Shown: piece after piece, positions 42,302 through 51,901 of the stretch
How the letters are laid out: every line of letters starts with the position of its first letter
Numbering within the stretch: the first letter of the stretch is position 1
DNA from: Mycobacteriales bacterium
Lineage (GTDB): Bacteria; Actinomycetota; Actinomycetes; DATLTS01
Length of the DNA stretch: 64,000 bases
Direction of reading: 5' to 3'
Assembly: GCA_035533475.1 (NCBI GenBank)
Contig: DATLTS010000035.1
Location: forward strand, 18,507 to 82,506
Translations under genes and position numbers: made by a program
Notes under the pieces: model-generated
What the model saw: the letters and a program-made list of their open reading frames with translations, nothing else
Databases searched by the model: none
Told to the model about the DNA's origin: nothing

Positions 42302-43248
42302 CCGCGGCGATCGCGACCGACGGGCTCACCAAACACTTCCGGGGGGCACCCAGTGCGGCGGTCGACCACCTGGCGCTCGACGTGCCGGTCGGCGCGGTCT
42401 ACGGGTTCCTCGGTCCGAACGGCTCGGGCAAAACCACCACGATCCGGATGCTGCTCGGCCTGATCTCCCCAACCGAGGGGTCGGTCGAGCTGTTCGGCCA
42501 GCCGATCCCCGGCGCGTCGGCCCGACTCCTCCCCCGGGTCGGTGCGCTGGTCGAGGGGCCCGCCTTTCATCCTTACCTGTCCGGCCGGGCGAACCTGCGC
42601 CGGCTGGACGCGGTGGACGCGACCGTGGACCCCGGGACCTCGCCGGCCCGGGTCGACTCGGCACTCGACCGGGTCGGCCTGCTCGCCGCGGCCGAAAAGC
42701 GCTACCGGGTGTACTCGCTGGGCATGCGGCAGCGGCTCGGGCTGGCGGCGGCGCTGCTCCGACCGCGTGACCTGTTGGTGCTCGACGAGCCGACCAATGG
42801 CCTGGACCCGCAGGGCACCCGCGAGGTGCGGACGCTGATCCGCGACGTCGCCGCCGACGGGCTCACCGTCTTCGTCTCCTCGCACCTGCTGGCCGAGGTC
42901 GAGCAGACCTGTAGCCATGTGGGGATCATGGGCGCCGGGCGGCTCGCATACCAGGGTTCGCTCCGGGACCTGCACGCCCAGGGCGTCCGGCGGGCCCAGG
43001 TCACCACCCCCGACCCGGGCCTGGCCCGGGACATCCTGGCCGGCCTGCCGACCGTCGACGTGGCGACCACCGCCGACGGCCCCGAGGGCGCGCTGCTGAG
43101 CGTCGCGCTGGGCTCCGCCGCGGCGGAAGACGTGGTCGCCGCGCTGGTTCGAGCTGGCGTGCGGATCCGGGGTTTCACGGTGGAACGGGCCACGCTCGAA
43201 GACGTCTTCGTCGCGTTGACCGGTGAGGGTTTCGATGTCGCCCGCTGA
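42298..43248 (+). CDS. ABC transporter ATP-binding protein
   Basis: A 316-residue ATPase. Walker A is GPNGSGKTT at about residues 41-49. The signature reads YSLGMRQRLGLAAAL, and Walker B is LLVLDEPTNGLDP. A C-terminal extension of about 100 residues is typical of bacitracin- or multidrug-type exporters (CcmA/BcrA-like). It is coupled upstream to the LolA-like gene and overlaps the permease start. Substrate unknown. Confidence 0.93.
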   Translation: MTAAIATDGLTKHFRGAPSAAVDHLALDVPVGAVYGFLGPNGSGKTTTIRMLLGLISPTEGSVELFGQPIPGASARLLPRVGALVEGPAFHPYLSGRANLRRLDAVDATVDPGTSPARVDSALDRVGLLAAAEKRYRVYSLGMRQRLGLAAALLRPRDLLVLDEPTNGLDPQGTREVRTLIRDVAADGLTVFVSSHLLAEVEQTCSHVGIMGAGRLAYQGSLRDLHAQGVRRAQVTTPDPGLARDILAGLPTVDVATTADGPEGALLSVALGSAAAEDVVAALVRAGVRIRGFTVERATLEDVFVALTGEGFDVAR

Positions 43249-44077
43249 GCCGCCGGCCCACCCCGGGGCGTTTCGGCGGGCACTGGGCAGCGAGCTGCGG
43301 CTCGTCTACGGACGCCGGCGCAACCAGGTTCTGCTCGTCGTCCTGGGGGCCGGCGCGATGCTGCTCGGGATCGCGGTGAAGGCGTCCAGCCCGCACACCG
43401 GGCAGGGGCCCCAGTTCCTCGACCGGGTCGCCGGCAACGGCATGTTCCTCGTCTTCGGCGCCCTCGTGGTCATGCTTCCGGTCTTCCTCCCGCTGGTGGT
43501 AGCCGTCGTCGCCGGTGACAGCCTGTCCGGCGAGGCGAGCAGCGGAACGCTGCGCTACCTGCTCACGGTGCCGGTGGGGCGGACCAGGCTGCTCGTCATG
43601 AAATGGCTGGCCGCACTGCTGTTCGCGACCAGCGCCGTGTTCACCATCGCCATCGTCGCCCTGATCACCGGCGCCGTTCTCTTCCCGTTCGGCCGGGTCA
43701 CCCTGCTGTCCGGGAGCACGGTCAGCCTGGCCGACGGGCTGCTCCGCTCGGCCGGCATCGCCGGGTACGTCGCGATCTCGCTGGTCGGACTGGTCACCAT
43801 CGGACTGGCCTTCTCGACCCTGACCGAGGTGCCCGTCGCGGCGATGGCCCTGACGCTCGGCTTCGTCATCGTCGCCGCCGTGCTCGACACGGTGCCGCAG
43901 GTCGCCTGGTTGCACCCCTACCTGCTCGACGAGCATTGGCTCGACTTCGGGGAACTGCTCCGGGCCGCCCCCCGGGCCGGGCCGCTGCTCGCCGGGATAT
44001 GGGTGCAGGTGTCGTACACGGTCGTCGCCGGCGCGGTCGCCTGGGCCAGGTTCGGCTCAGCCGACATCACCGTTTGA
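43235..44077 (+). CDS. ABC transporter permease
   Basis: A 280-residue ABC-2 type permease with six hydrophobic segments (for example LLVVLGAGAMLLGIAV, GMFLVFGALVVMLPVFLPLVVAVVAG). GEASSGTLRYLLTVPVGRTRLLVMKW is the conserved cytoplasmic loop. The ATG at 43235 lies inside the ATPase 3' end; a GTG at 43223 is possible. It works with the ATPase at 42298. It overlaps the convergent YihY gene by 21 bp. Confidence 0.9.
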   Translation: MSPAEPPAHPGAFRRALGSELRLVYGRRRNQVLLVVLGAGAMLLGIAVKASSPHTGQGPQFLDRVAGNGMFLVFGALVVMLPVFLPLVVAVVAGDSLSGEASSGTLRYLLTVPVGRTRLLVMKWLAALLFATSAVFTIAIVALITGAVLFPFGRVTLLSGSTVSLADGLLRSAGIAGYVAISLVGLVTIGLAFSTLTEVPVAAMALTLGFVIVAAVLDTVPQVAWLHPYLLDEHWLDFGELLRAAPRAGPLLAGIWVQVSYTVVAGAVAWARFGSADITV

Positions 44078-45046
44078 GCCGCGCTGGAGCCAGCTCTGCC
44101 GCGCCCCGATGTCGGCGTTCGCGCGGCCAGCGGAACGGGCGGCGGCGGTCACCGGGGTGGGCCATAGCTTGTCGATCTCGGCGTTGAGCTCGGCACCGAC
44201 GAGCACCGCCAGCGCAGTGATGTAGAGCCAGATCAGCACGGCGACGACGGCACCGAGCTGGCCGTAGGCCGACGTGCCGGTCACCTGGGTGGACAGGTAC
44301 AGCCGGAGCAGGTAGCTGCCGAGCAGCCACAGCGCGAGCGCCACGGCCGCGCCCGGCAGGGTCCGTCGCCACGGCACCCGGACCGGCACGGCGACGTGGT
44401 AGAGCGTCGCCAGCAGCGCGGTGCTCACCACCGCGACGACCGGCCAGTACAGGATCCCGACCACCGTCGAGGACAGTGCCCGGGAGACCAGCTTCGGCCC
44501 GGCGACGAGCAGCGGAAGCACGGCGATCCCGACGACGACCCCCGCGAGGTAGATGGCGAAGCTCACCAGACGGCTGCGGATGATCCCGCGGATGCCGTGC
44601 AGCTCGTAGGCGATCGTGATCGCATCCACGTAGACGTTCATCGCCCGCGAGCCCGAGTACAGGGAGATCAGGAAGCCGATCGACACCACCCCGGCCCGCC
44701 CGGAGGTGAGGACGTTGTTCAGGATCGGTTGCACGACCGTGGTCACGGTGTGCGGGGCGAGCACGGCCTGCGCGGCCTTGAGCACCTCCAGCCGGATGTC
44801 GTTGATCGTGTCGGCGCCGAGGACCCCATGCAGGTATCCGAGGGTGCCGAGCACCCCGAGCGCGAGCGGCGGCAGGGACAGCAGCGCCCAGAAGGCCGCC
44901 TCCGCGGCGAGGCCGGTGACCCGGTCCCGGAACAGCTCGACGACGGTGCCCCGGACCAGCGTCCAGGCGGCCGGCAGCCCGTGCGGCCGGGCCGGTACGG
45001 GCAGGGCCCCGCCCTCGCCAGGCTGCGTCTCGACGGCGGATGCCAC
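44057..45046 (-). CDS. YihY/BrkB family inner-membrane protein
   Basis: A 329-residue membrane protein with about six helices. The family features SGRAGVVSIGFLISLYSGSRAMNVYVDAI and PGAAVALALWLLGSYLLRLYL are present. The old name ribonuclease BN for this family is not supported by later work; the actual function is unknown. It diverges from the TetR gene at 45105, with a palindromic operator between them, so it may also be under that regulator. Confidence 0.9.
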   Translation of the reverse strand: MASAVETQPGEGGALPVPARPHGLPAAWTLVRGTVVELFRDRVTGLAAEAAFWALLSLPPLALGVLGTLGYLHGVLGADTINDIRLEVLKAAQAVLAPHTVTTVVQPILNNVLTSGRAGVVSIGFLISLYSGSRAMNVYVDAITIAYELHGIRGIIRSRLVSFAIYLAGVVVGIAVLPLLVAGPKLVSRALSSTVVGILYWPVVAVVSTALLATLYHVAVPVRVPWRRTLPGAAVALALWLLGSYLLRLYLSTQVTGTSAYGQLGAVVAVLIWLYITALAVLVGAELNAEIDKLWPTPVTAAARSAGRANADIGARQSWLQRGSNGDVG

Positions 45047-45082
45047 TCAACCACGGTAGGGGTGGGGCACTCCACACCGGAC

Positions 45083-45096
45083 TGAACCATGGTTCA
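45083..45096. promoter_or_regulatory. Perfect 14-bp palindrome, TetR operator
   Basis: TGAACCATGGTTCA at 45083-45096 is an exact palindrome. It lies eight bases upstream of the TetR start (45105) and 36 bp upstream of the divergent YihY start. Position and symmetry are what one expects of an autoregulatory TetR-family operator that also controls the coupled acyl-CoA dehydrogenase gene. Confidence 0.75.
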
Positions 45097-45104
45097 CTCT
45101 TTAG

Positions 45105-45746
45105 ATGGCCTACCGGCGCACCGCCTCCGTCGAAGCCCGGCTCGCCGGAACCCGACGCCGGCTGCTCGACGCGGGCGTCGATCTGCTCGCGCAGGACGGG
45201 TACAACGGGCTGACCGTCGATGCGCTGGCCCGGGCGGCCGGGGTCGCCACCGGCACCGTCTACCGGCACTTCAGCGGCAAGCCGGCGCTCGTCACCGAGC
45301 TGTTCCGGGAGCTGGCGGCCACCGAGCTCGCGGCGGTGCGGCGGGCCGCCGCCGGTCCCCGGCCGGCCCCCGACCGGCTCGCGGCCGCGGTCGCCACCTT
45401 CGCCGCGCGCGCGCTCGCGGCGCCACGGGTCGCGTTCGCCTTGCTCGCCGAACCCGCCGATCCCGCCATCGACGTCGCCCGGCTGGCCTTCCGCCGGGCC
45501 TACGCCGAGCTGTTCGCCGGGCTGATCGCCGAGGCGGTCGACGCCGGCGAGCTCCCGCCCCAAGATCCCGCGGTCAGCGCGGCCGCCCTGGTCGGCGCGA
45601 TCGGCGAAGCCCTGATCGTGCCCCTCGCCGCCCCCCCGCGGGTCCCCGCCGGCTCGGCCGACCGGCTGATCGCCGAGCTGATCGGCTTCTGCCTGCGCGG
45701 CGCCGGCGGGTCCGGTCCGCACCGAGAATCGAGGCTGCCCGCATGA
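45105..45746 (+). CDS. TetR/AcrR family transcriptional regulator
   Basis: A 213-residue TetR protein. The helix-turn-helix includes LTVDALARAAGVATGTVYRHF at about residues 36-56. The C-terminal ligand domain is Ala-rich. The stop overlaps the start of the acyl-CoA dehydrogenase (ATGA), and a perfect palindrome lies upstream. It probably represses its own operon and responds to an acyl-CoA, as FadR/PsrA-like TetR regulators do; the ligand is inferred. Confidence 0.92.
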   Translation: MAYRRTASVEARLAGTRRRLLDAGVDLLAQDGYNGLTVDALARAAGVATGTVYRHFSGKPALVTELFRELAATELAAVRRAAAGPRPAPDRLAAAVATFAARALAAPRVAFALLAEPADPAIDVARLAFRRAYAELFAGLIAEAVDAGELPPQDPAVSAAALVGAIGEALIVPLAAPPRVPAGSADRLIAELIGFCLRGAGGSGPHRESRLPA

Positions 45747-47386
45747 GTCGCACCCACGAAGTCACCAACCAGGTCCCGCCACTCGTCGACTACGACGTCG
45801 CCGGCGCCGACCACGCCCTGGTCGAGGGCGTCGAGCGGCACGCCGACTGGGCCGTCGAAGGGCTCGCGGAACTTGGCCGACTGGCCGGCTCCGAACCAGC
45901 CCAGCGCTGGGGCCGCGAGGCCAACGAGTTCCCGCCCCGGTTGCTGACCCACGACCGGTACGGCAACCGGATCGACGAGGTGGAGTTCCACCCGTCCTGG
46001 CACCGGCTGATGGAGGTGGCGGTCGGCGCCGGGTTGCACGCCGCACCCTGGCAGCACCCGACCCCGGGCGCGCACGTCGACCGGGCGGCGCGCTTCTACA
46101 CCTGGTCCCAGGTGGAGGGCGGACACGGGTGCCCCATCTCGATGACGTATGCGGCGGTACCGGCGTTAAAGATGGAACCGGCGGTCGCGGCGACCTGGGT
46201 GCCCCGGCTGACCGCGCCCACCTACGACTTCGGGCTGCGTTCCCCCGGCGCGAAGCTCGGCTGCCTGGCCGGCATGGGGATGACCGAGAAGCAGGGCGGC
46301 TCCGACGTCCGGGCCAACACCACCCGGGCGGTGCCCACCGGCGCCGACGGCGAGTATCTGCTCACCGGGCACAAGTGGTTCTGCTCGGCGCCGATGTGCG
46401 ACATGTTCCTCGTGCTCGCGCAGGCTCCCGGTGGCCTCACCTGCTTCCTGGTGCCGCGGGTGCTCGAGGACGGCACCCGCAACCCGTTCCGGCTACAGCG
46501 GCTCAAGGACAAGCTGGGCAACCGGTCCAACGCGTCGAGCGAGGTGGAGTTCGAGGACACCTGGTCGGTCCGGATCGGCCCCGAGGGGCGGGGTGTCCCC
46601 ACGATCATCGAGATGGTGACCCTCACCCGACTCGACTGCGTCACGGGCTCGGCGGCGTTGATCCGCCAGTCGGTCGCCCAGGCCTGCCACCATGCCCGGC
46701 ACCGGCGAGCCTTCGGTGACTACCTCGTCGACAAGCCACTGATGAACGCGGTCCTGGCCGACCTTGCGGTCGAATCGGAGGCTGCGACAACGCTCATGCT
46801 GCGCCTCGCCGCCGCGGTCGACGCCGCGGATGACCCTGTCGAGGCCGCGTTCGCCCGGCTCGCCCTGGCGGCCGGGAAATACTGGGTGTGCAAGCGCGGC
46901 GCAGCGGTCACCGCGGAGGCCCTGGAGTGCCTCGGGGGCAACGGTTTCGTCGAGGAGAGCGGGATGCCCCGGCTCTACCGGGAGGCCCCGCTCAACTCGA
47001 TCTGGGAGGGCTCCGGCAACGTCAACGCGCTCGACGTGCTCCGGGCGCTCGGCAAGGAACCGGAGAGCGTCGTGGCGTTCGAGGCCGAGCTCGCCCACGC
47101 CCGCGGCGGTGATCGGCGCCTCGACGCCGAGGCGGATGCGCTGCGCGGGGACCTGGCCGAAGCCGCGGCCGATCCGGTCGGAGCACAACGCACCGCCCGG
47201 CGGCTCGTCGAGCGCATCGCCCTTGTCCTTCAGGGGACGTTGCTCGTGCGGTTCGCCCCGCCGGCGGTGGCCGACGCCTTCTGCGCCAGCCGGTTGGGCG
47301 GCGACTGGGGACACGCGTTCGGCACCCTGCCGCGGGGAACCGACACGGCGTCCATCGTCGAGCGCGCCACTCCGAAGCCGGGCTGA
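45743..47386 (+). CDS. AidB-like acyl-CoA dehydrogenase
   Basis: A 547-residue flavoprotein, longer than ordinary acyl-CoA dehydrogenases, matching the AidB group. SQVEGGHGCPISMTYAAVPAL and GMTEKQGGSDVRANTTRA mark the N-terminal and middle domains. RLYREAPLNSIWEGSGNVNALDVLRAL is the AidB-type active-site block, in which EGSGN replaces the EGTSE of classical enzymes. E. coli AidB is part of the Ada alkylation response and binds DNA. No Ada gene is here, and regulation by the coupled TetR is more likely. It may act on an acyl-CoA. Confidence 0.92.
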   Translation: MSRTHEVTNQVPPLVDYDVAGADHALVEGVERHADWAVEGLAELGRLAGSEPAQRWGREANEFPPRLLTHDRYGNRIDEVEFHPSWHRLMEVAVGAGLHAAPWQHPTPGAHVDRAARFYTWSQVEGGHGCPISMTYAAVPALKMEPAVAATWVPRLTAPTYDFGLRSPGAKLGCLAGMGMTEKQGGSDVRANTTRAVPTGADGEYLLTGHKWFCSAPMCDMFLVLAQAPGGLTCFLVPRVLEDGTRNPFRLQRLKDKLGNRSNASSEVEFEDTWSVRIGPEGRGVPTIIEMVTLTRLDCVTGSAALIRQSVAQACHHARHRRAFGDYLVDKPLMNAVLADLAVESEAATTLMLRLAAAVDAADDPVEAAFARLALAAGKYWVCKRGAAVTAEALECLGGNGFVEESGMPRLYREAPLNSIWEGSGNVNALDVLRALGKEPESVVAFEAELAHARGGDRRLDAEADALRGDLAEAAADPVGAQRTARRLVERIALVLQGTLLVRFAPPAVADAFCASRLGGDWGHAFGTLPRGTDTASIVERATPKPG

Positions 47387-47453
47387 GCGCCGGCCCCCCG
47401 GTAGCCTGCCTTCGGATGGTGAACGTCGGGGGCCACGGGCCGAACGGAGGCGG

Positions 47454-49571
47454 ATGAGGATCTGGCCAGGGGCGCCGTACCCGCTCGGCGCAACGTTCGA
47501 CGGCACCGGAACGAACTTCGCCCTGTTCTCCGAAGCCGCGCAGCGCGTGGACCTGTGCCTGTTCGAGCCCGACGGCACCGAGACCCGGGTCACGATGCCG
47601 GAGCGCGACGCGCTGGTCTGGCACGCGTACCTCCCGGACGTCGGGCCGGGGCAGCGGTACGGCTTCCGGGTGCACGGCCCGTACGAACCCGCGACCGGCA
47701 TGCGCTGCAACCCGGCGAAGCTGCTGCTCGACCCCTACGCGAAGGCGATCGACGGGCAGGTCGACTGGAAGCCGCCGGTCTTCTCCTACGACTTCGGCGA
47801 CGAGGACAGCCTCAACACCGAGGACTCCGCCGCACACACGATGAAATGCGTGGTGGTCAGCCCGTACTTCGACTGGGACAACGACCGGCCGCCGCGCCGC
47901 GCCTACAACGAAACGGTCATCTACGAGGCGCACGTCCGCGGGCTCACCATCAACCATCCCGGGATCCCGACCGAACTGCGCGGCACCTACGCCGGGTTGG
48001 CGCACCCGGCGATGATCGAGTACTTCACCCGGCTCGGGATCACGGCCGTCGAGTTGATGCCCGTGCACCAGTTCGTGCACGACTCCCGGCTGGTCGAGCG
48101 CGGGCTGTCCAACTATTGGGGTTACAACACGATCGGGTTCTTCGCCCCTTACTCCGGCTACTCCTCGGTCGGCCTCGAGCGCAGCGTCCAGGAGTTCAAG
48201 GGGATGGTGAAGTCCCTGCACGAGGCGGGGATCGAGGTCATCCTCGACGTGGTCTACAACCACACGGCCGAGGGGAACCACCTGGGGCCGACCCTGTCGT
48301 TCCGCGGGATCGACAACCCGGCGTACTACCGGCTCGTCGAGGACGAGCCGCGCTACTACATGGACTACACCGGGACCGGAAACTCGCTCAACGTTCGGCA
48401 CCCCCACGCCCTACAGGTCATCATGGACTCGCTGCGGTACTGGGTGATCGACATGCACGTCGACGGTTTCCGGTTCGACCTTGCGTCCGCCCTGGCCCGC
48501 GAGTTCTACGACGTCGACCGGCTCTCGACGTTCTTCGACCTCGTCCAGCAAGACCCGGTGGTGAGCCAGGTCAAGCTGATCGCGGAGCCCTGGGACGTCG
48601 GCGAGGGCGGCTATCAGGTCGGCGGCTTCCCGCCGCTCTGGTCGGAGTGGAACGGGAAGTACCGCGATTGCGTCCGCGACTTCTGGCGGGGCGAGCCGGC
48701 GACCCTCGCCGAGTTCGCCTCCCGTTTCACCGGCTCCAGTGACCTGTACGCGTCGAGTAGCCGCCGCCCCTACGCGTCGGTGAACTTCGTCACGGCGCAC
48801 GACGGCTTCACGCTGCACGACCTGGTCTCCTACAACGACAAGCACAACGGCGACAACGGCGAGGACAACCGGGACGGCGAGAGCCACAACCGGTCCTGGA
48901 ACTGCGGGGCGGAAGGGCCCACCGACGACCTCGAGATCGTGGCCCGGCGGGAGCAGCAGAAACGCAACTTCCTCACCACGCTGATGCTTTCTCAGGGCGT
49001 GCCGATGTTGCTGCACGGTGACGAGCTCGGGCGGACCCAGCGCGGGAACAACAACACCTACTGCCAGGACAACGAGATCGCGTGGGTGGACTGGTCTGCC
49101 GCGCGGGAGAACGACCTGCTCACCGAGTTCACAGCGAAGCTCATCCACCTGCGCCGGGATCACCCGGTGTTCCGGCGCCGGCGCTACTTCGACGGCCTGC
49201 CCTTCCGCGGCTCCGCGGGCCTCGACGACATCGCGTGGCTCACCCCGTCGGGGACCCCCATGTCCGACGACGACTGGGCGACCGGCTTCGCCAAGTCCAT
49301 CCAGATCTTCCTCAATGGTGGCGGGATCCACGAGATGGATGCCCGCGGCGAGCAGGTCGTGGACGACTCGTTCCTCCTGCTCTTGAACGCCCACCACGAG
49401 TCACTCGAGTTCACCATCCCCGACGAGAGCTACGGCGCGACCTGGGAACTCGTGATCGACACCGCGGCGCCGCTGGTCGACGTGGAGCTCGACCCCGACG
49501 GAGGCGCCAAACCGGGGGCCGTCCGGACCGTCGACGCCCGATCCATGCTCGTCTTCCAGCGTGCCTTCTGA
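47454..49571 (+). CDS. treX: Glycogen debranching enzyme TreX/GlgX
   Basis: GH13 isoamylase that removes alpha-1,6 branches from glycogen to give maltodextrins. The 705 residues have an N-terminal CBM48 (YPLGATFDGTGTNFALFS). The catalytic barrel has VILDVVYNHTAEG (region I) and DGFRFDLASAL with the nucleophile Asp (region II). LIAEPWDVG carries the acid Glu (region III) and FVTAHDGFTLHDLVSYN is region IV. The ATG at 47454 follows GGAGG. It is the first gene of treX-treY-treZ, and the treY start overlaps its end by 11 bp, so the operon turns glycogen into trehalose. Confidence 0.94.
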   Translation: MRIWPGAPYPLGATFDGTGTNFALFSEAAQRVDLCLFEPDGTETRVTMPERDALVWHAYLPDVGPGQRYGFRVHGPYEPATGMRCNPAKLLLDPYAKAIDGQVDWKPPVFSYDFGDEDSLNTEDSAAHTMKCVVVSPYFDWDNDRPPRRAYNETVIYEAHVRGLTINHPGIPTELRGTYAGLAHPAMIEYFTRLGITAVELMPVHQFVHDSRLVERGLSNYWGYNTIGFFAPYSGYSSVGLERSVQEFKGMVKSLHEAGIEVILDVVYNHTAEGNHLGPTLSFRGIDNPAYYRLVEDEPRYYMDYTGTGNSLNVRHPHALQVIMDSLRYWVIDMHVDGFRFDLASALAREFYDVDRLSTFFDLVQQDPVVSQVKLIAEPWDVGEGGYQVGGFPPLWSEWNGKYRDCVRDFWRGEPATLAEFASRFTGSSDLYASSSRRPYASVNFVTAHDGFTLHDLVSYNDKHNGDNGEDNRDGESHNRSWNCGAEGPTDDLEIVARREQQKRNFLTTLMLSQGVPMLLHGDELGRTQRGNNNTYCQDNEIAWVDWSAARENDLLTEFTAKLIHLRRDHPVFRRRRYFDGLPFRGSAGLDDIAWLTPSGTPMSDDDWATGFAKSIQIFLNGGGIHEMDARGEQVVDDSFLLLLNAHHESLEFTIPDESYGATWELVIDTAAPLVDVELDPDGGAKPGAVRTVDARSMLVFQRAF

Positions 49572-51891
49572 CCGGACGCCGACGGCCACCTACCGGATCC
49601 AGCTCCAGCCCGGATTCGGTTTCGCCGCCGCCGCTGCCGCCGTGCCGTACCTGGCTCGGCTCGGCGTCAGCCATCTCTACCTCTCCCCCATCCTGCAGGC
49701 CGTACCGGGTTCCACCCACGGCTACGACGTCGTCGACCACGGCCGGCTCTCCGCCGAGCTCGGCGGGGAGCCGGGCTGGCGGCGGCTGGTCGACGCAACC
49801 CGAAGCGCCGGGCTCGGCATCGTCGTCGACCTGGTCCCCAACCACATGGCGATCCCCGCCCCCGAGTGGCTCAACCCGGTCATCTGGGACGTGCTCCGCG
49901 ACGGCCGCGGCGCCACCCACGCCGGCTGGCTGGACGTGGACTGGTCGGCCGGACATGACCGGCTGGTGTTGCCGCTGCTCGCCGACCCCGCGGACACCCC
50001 GGTGCTGGATCCCCGCGGCGGCCCGGGCGACACCCCGGTGCTGCGCTACCGCGAACACGCCTTCCCGCTGGCCCCGGGCACCGAGCGGCTCGGGCCGCAG
50101 GCCCAGCTCGACGCTCAGCACTACCGGCTCGCGCACTGGCGCGAGGACCCCAACTACCGTCGCTTCTTCAACGTCAACTCGCTGATCGCGATCCGGGTGG
50201 AGGAGCCGGCGGTCTTCGACTCGACGCACCGCCTGCTTCTCGACAAGCTGGCCAGCGGCGACGTCACGGGACTGCGGGTCGACCATCCGGACGGGCTGGC
50301 CGACCCGGACGGCTACCTGTCCCGGCTCCGCGCGCGCGCCCCTGAGGCGTGGATCGTGGTCGAGAAGATCCTCGAACCCGGCGAGCCGCTGCGCGCCGCG
50401 TGGCCGGTCGCCGGCACGACCGGCTACGACGCGCTGGACGCGGTCAGCAACGCCTTCGTCGACCCCTCGGCCGCCCCCCGGCTGACCGAGATCTACCGGC
50501 GGCGGACCGGGATCCGACAACACTTCGCGGCGCTGGCGGTGGATACGAAGCGGGCTACCGCGTTGCGCCTGCTCCGGGCCGAAACGAACCGGCTGGCACG
50601 CGCCGCCGGCCGGCCGCTGGCGATCGAGCCGATGGCCGAACTGCTCGCCGCATGGCCGGTGTACCGGACGTACGTGCCGGCCGGCGGCCCGGCGGACGAC
50701 TCCGATGCCCGGGTGGTCGCCGAGGCGGCCGCCGTCGCCGGGGCGAACCGGCCGGCTGACATCCCGCTGTTCGCCGAGTGGACTCACCGGATCCTCGCCG
50801 GGGACGGTGAGCTGAGCCGCCGCTTCCAGCAGACGACCGGAATGGTCACGGCCAAGGGCGTGGAGGACACCGCCTTCTACCGCTACCACCGGCTTTCCGC
50901 GCTGTGCGAGGTGGGCGGGAACCCGGGCCGGGTGGGCGCCCCGACCGCCGCCTTCCACGCATTCGCCGGCCGGCTGGCCCGGGACTGGCCGTGCACCATG
51001 ACCACACTGTCCACGCACGACACCAAGCGGGCGGAGGACGTGCGGGCCCGGCAGCTCGTCGTCGCCGAGATCCCCGGCGAGTGGGATGACGCGGTCGAAC
51101 GCTGGCACCAGCGGGCAACGGCACCCGACCCGAACATCGAGTACCTGTTCTGGCAGACCCTGGTCGGCGCGTGGCCGCTGTCGCCCGAGCGGGCGGCGGG
51201 CTACCTCGAGAAGGCCGCCCGGGAAGCCAAGGAGCACACCAGCTGGACCGACCCGGAACCGCTCCATGAGGACGCCCTCCGGCGATTCTGCGATGCCGTG
51301 TTCGCCGACGCCGCGCTGCTCGACGACCTCGCCGGTTTCGTCGCCCGCATCGACTCGGCGGCCGCCGCGGTCAGCCTCGGAAGCAAGCTCGCCCAGCTCA
51401 CGATGCCCGGGATCCCGGACGTCTACCGGGGAGCTGAGACGGTCAGCCGGGCCCTCGTCGACCCGGACAACCGGGCGCCGATGGATCTCGAGGACCTGAC
51501 CGGAAGGCTCGACCGGCTGGCCGATCTCACCGGGCCGCCACCGCCGTCCGAGCTGGCCGAGGCGAAGCTGTGGCTGACCACCCGGACCCTGCGGCTGCGC
51601 CGGGAGCACCCGGAATGGTTCGACGCGGCAGCCGGCTACACCCCGGTCACCGCCGAGGGGCCGGCCGCCGGACACCTGCTCGGCTTCCGCCGCGGCGGGC
51701 CGGTCACGGTGCTCACCCGGCTCCCGGTCGGGCTGGCCGGAGCCGGCGGTTGGCGGGACACCGCGTTGGACCTGGCCCCCGGCGGCGCGACCGACGCGTT
51801 GACCGGGCGGCGGCACCCCGGCGGCCGGTGCCGGGTGGCCGATCTGCTCGAGATCTGGCCGGTCGCTTTGCTCGTGCCCGGGGCAGGGTAG
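49561..51891 (+). CDS. treY: Maltooligosyltrehalose synthase
   Basis: Isomerises the reducing end of maltodextrins to a trehalosyl unit. The 776 residues are GH13 with YRIQLQPGFGF at the N-terminus and VVDLVPNHMAI (region I) at about residue 85. TGLRVDHPDGLADPDGYL contains the nucleophile Asp (region II), IVVEKILEPGE the acid Glu (region III) and MTTLSTHDTKRAEDVRAR region IV. The GTG at 49561 lies inside the treX end. In mycobacteria the counterpart is Rv1563c. Confidence 0.96.
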   Translation: MPSDRTPTATYRIQLQPGFGFAAAAAAVPYLARLGVSHLYLSPILQAVPGSTHGYDVVDHGRLSAELGGEPGWRRLVDATRSAGLGIVVDLVPNHMAIPAPEWLNPVIWDVLRDGRGATHAGWLDVDWSAGHDRLVLPLLADPADTPVLDPRGGPGDTPVLRYREHAFPLAPGTERLGPQAQLDAQHYRLAHWREDPNYRRFFNVNSLIAIRVEEPAVFDSTHRLLLDKLASGDVTGLRVDHPDGLADPDGYLSRLRARAPEAWIVVEKILEPGEPLRAAWPVAGTTGYDALDAVSNAFVDPSAAPRLTEIYRRRTGIRQHFAALAVDTKRATALRLLRAETNRLARAAGRPLAIEPMAELLAAWPVYRTYVPAGGPADDSDARVVAEAAAVAGANRPADIPLFAEWTHRILAGDGELSRRFQQTTGMVTAKGVEDTAFYRYHRLSALCEVGGNPGRVGAPTAAFHAFAGRLARDWPCTMTTLSTHDTKRAEDVRARQLVVAEIPGEWDDAVERWHQRATAPDPNIEYLFWQTLVGAWPLSPERAAGYLEKAAREAKEHTSWTDPEPLHEDALRRFCDAVFADAALLDDLAGFVARIDSAAAAVSLGSKLAQLTMPGIPDVYRGAETVSRALVDPDNRAPMDLEDLTGRLDRLADLTGPPPPSELAEAKLWLTTRTLRLRREHPEWFDAAAGYTPVTAEGPAAGHLLGFRRGGPVTVLTRLPVGLAGAGGWRDTALDLAPGGATDALTGRRHPGGRCRVADLLEIWPVALLVPGAG

Positions 51892-51901
51892 GCCCAGCGG
51901 G

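Noticed and set aside
49411..51816. 801-codon open frame antisense to treY
   Set aside because: High-GC third positions keep the opposite strand open. The plus strand encodes TreY with all four GH13 regions; the antisense product is Arg/Gly/Pro-rich without a domain.
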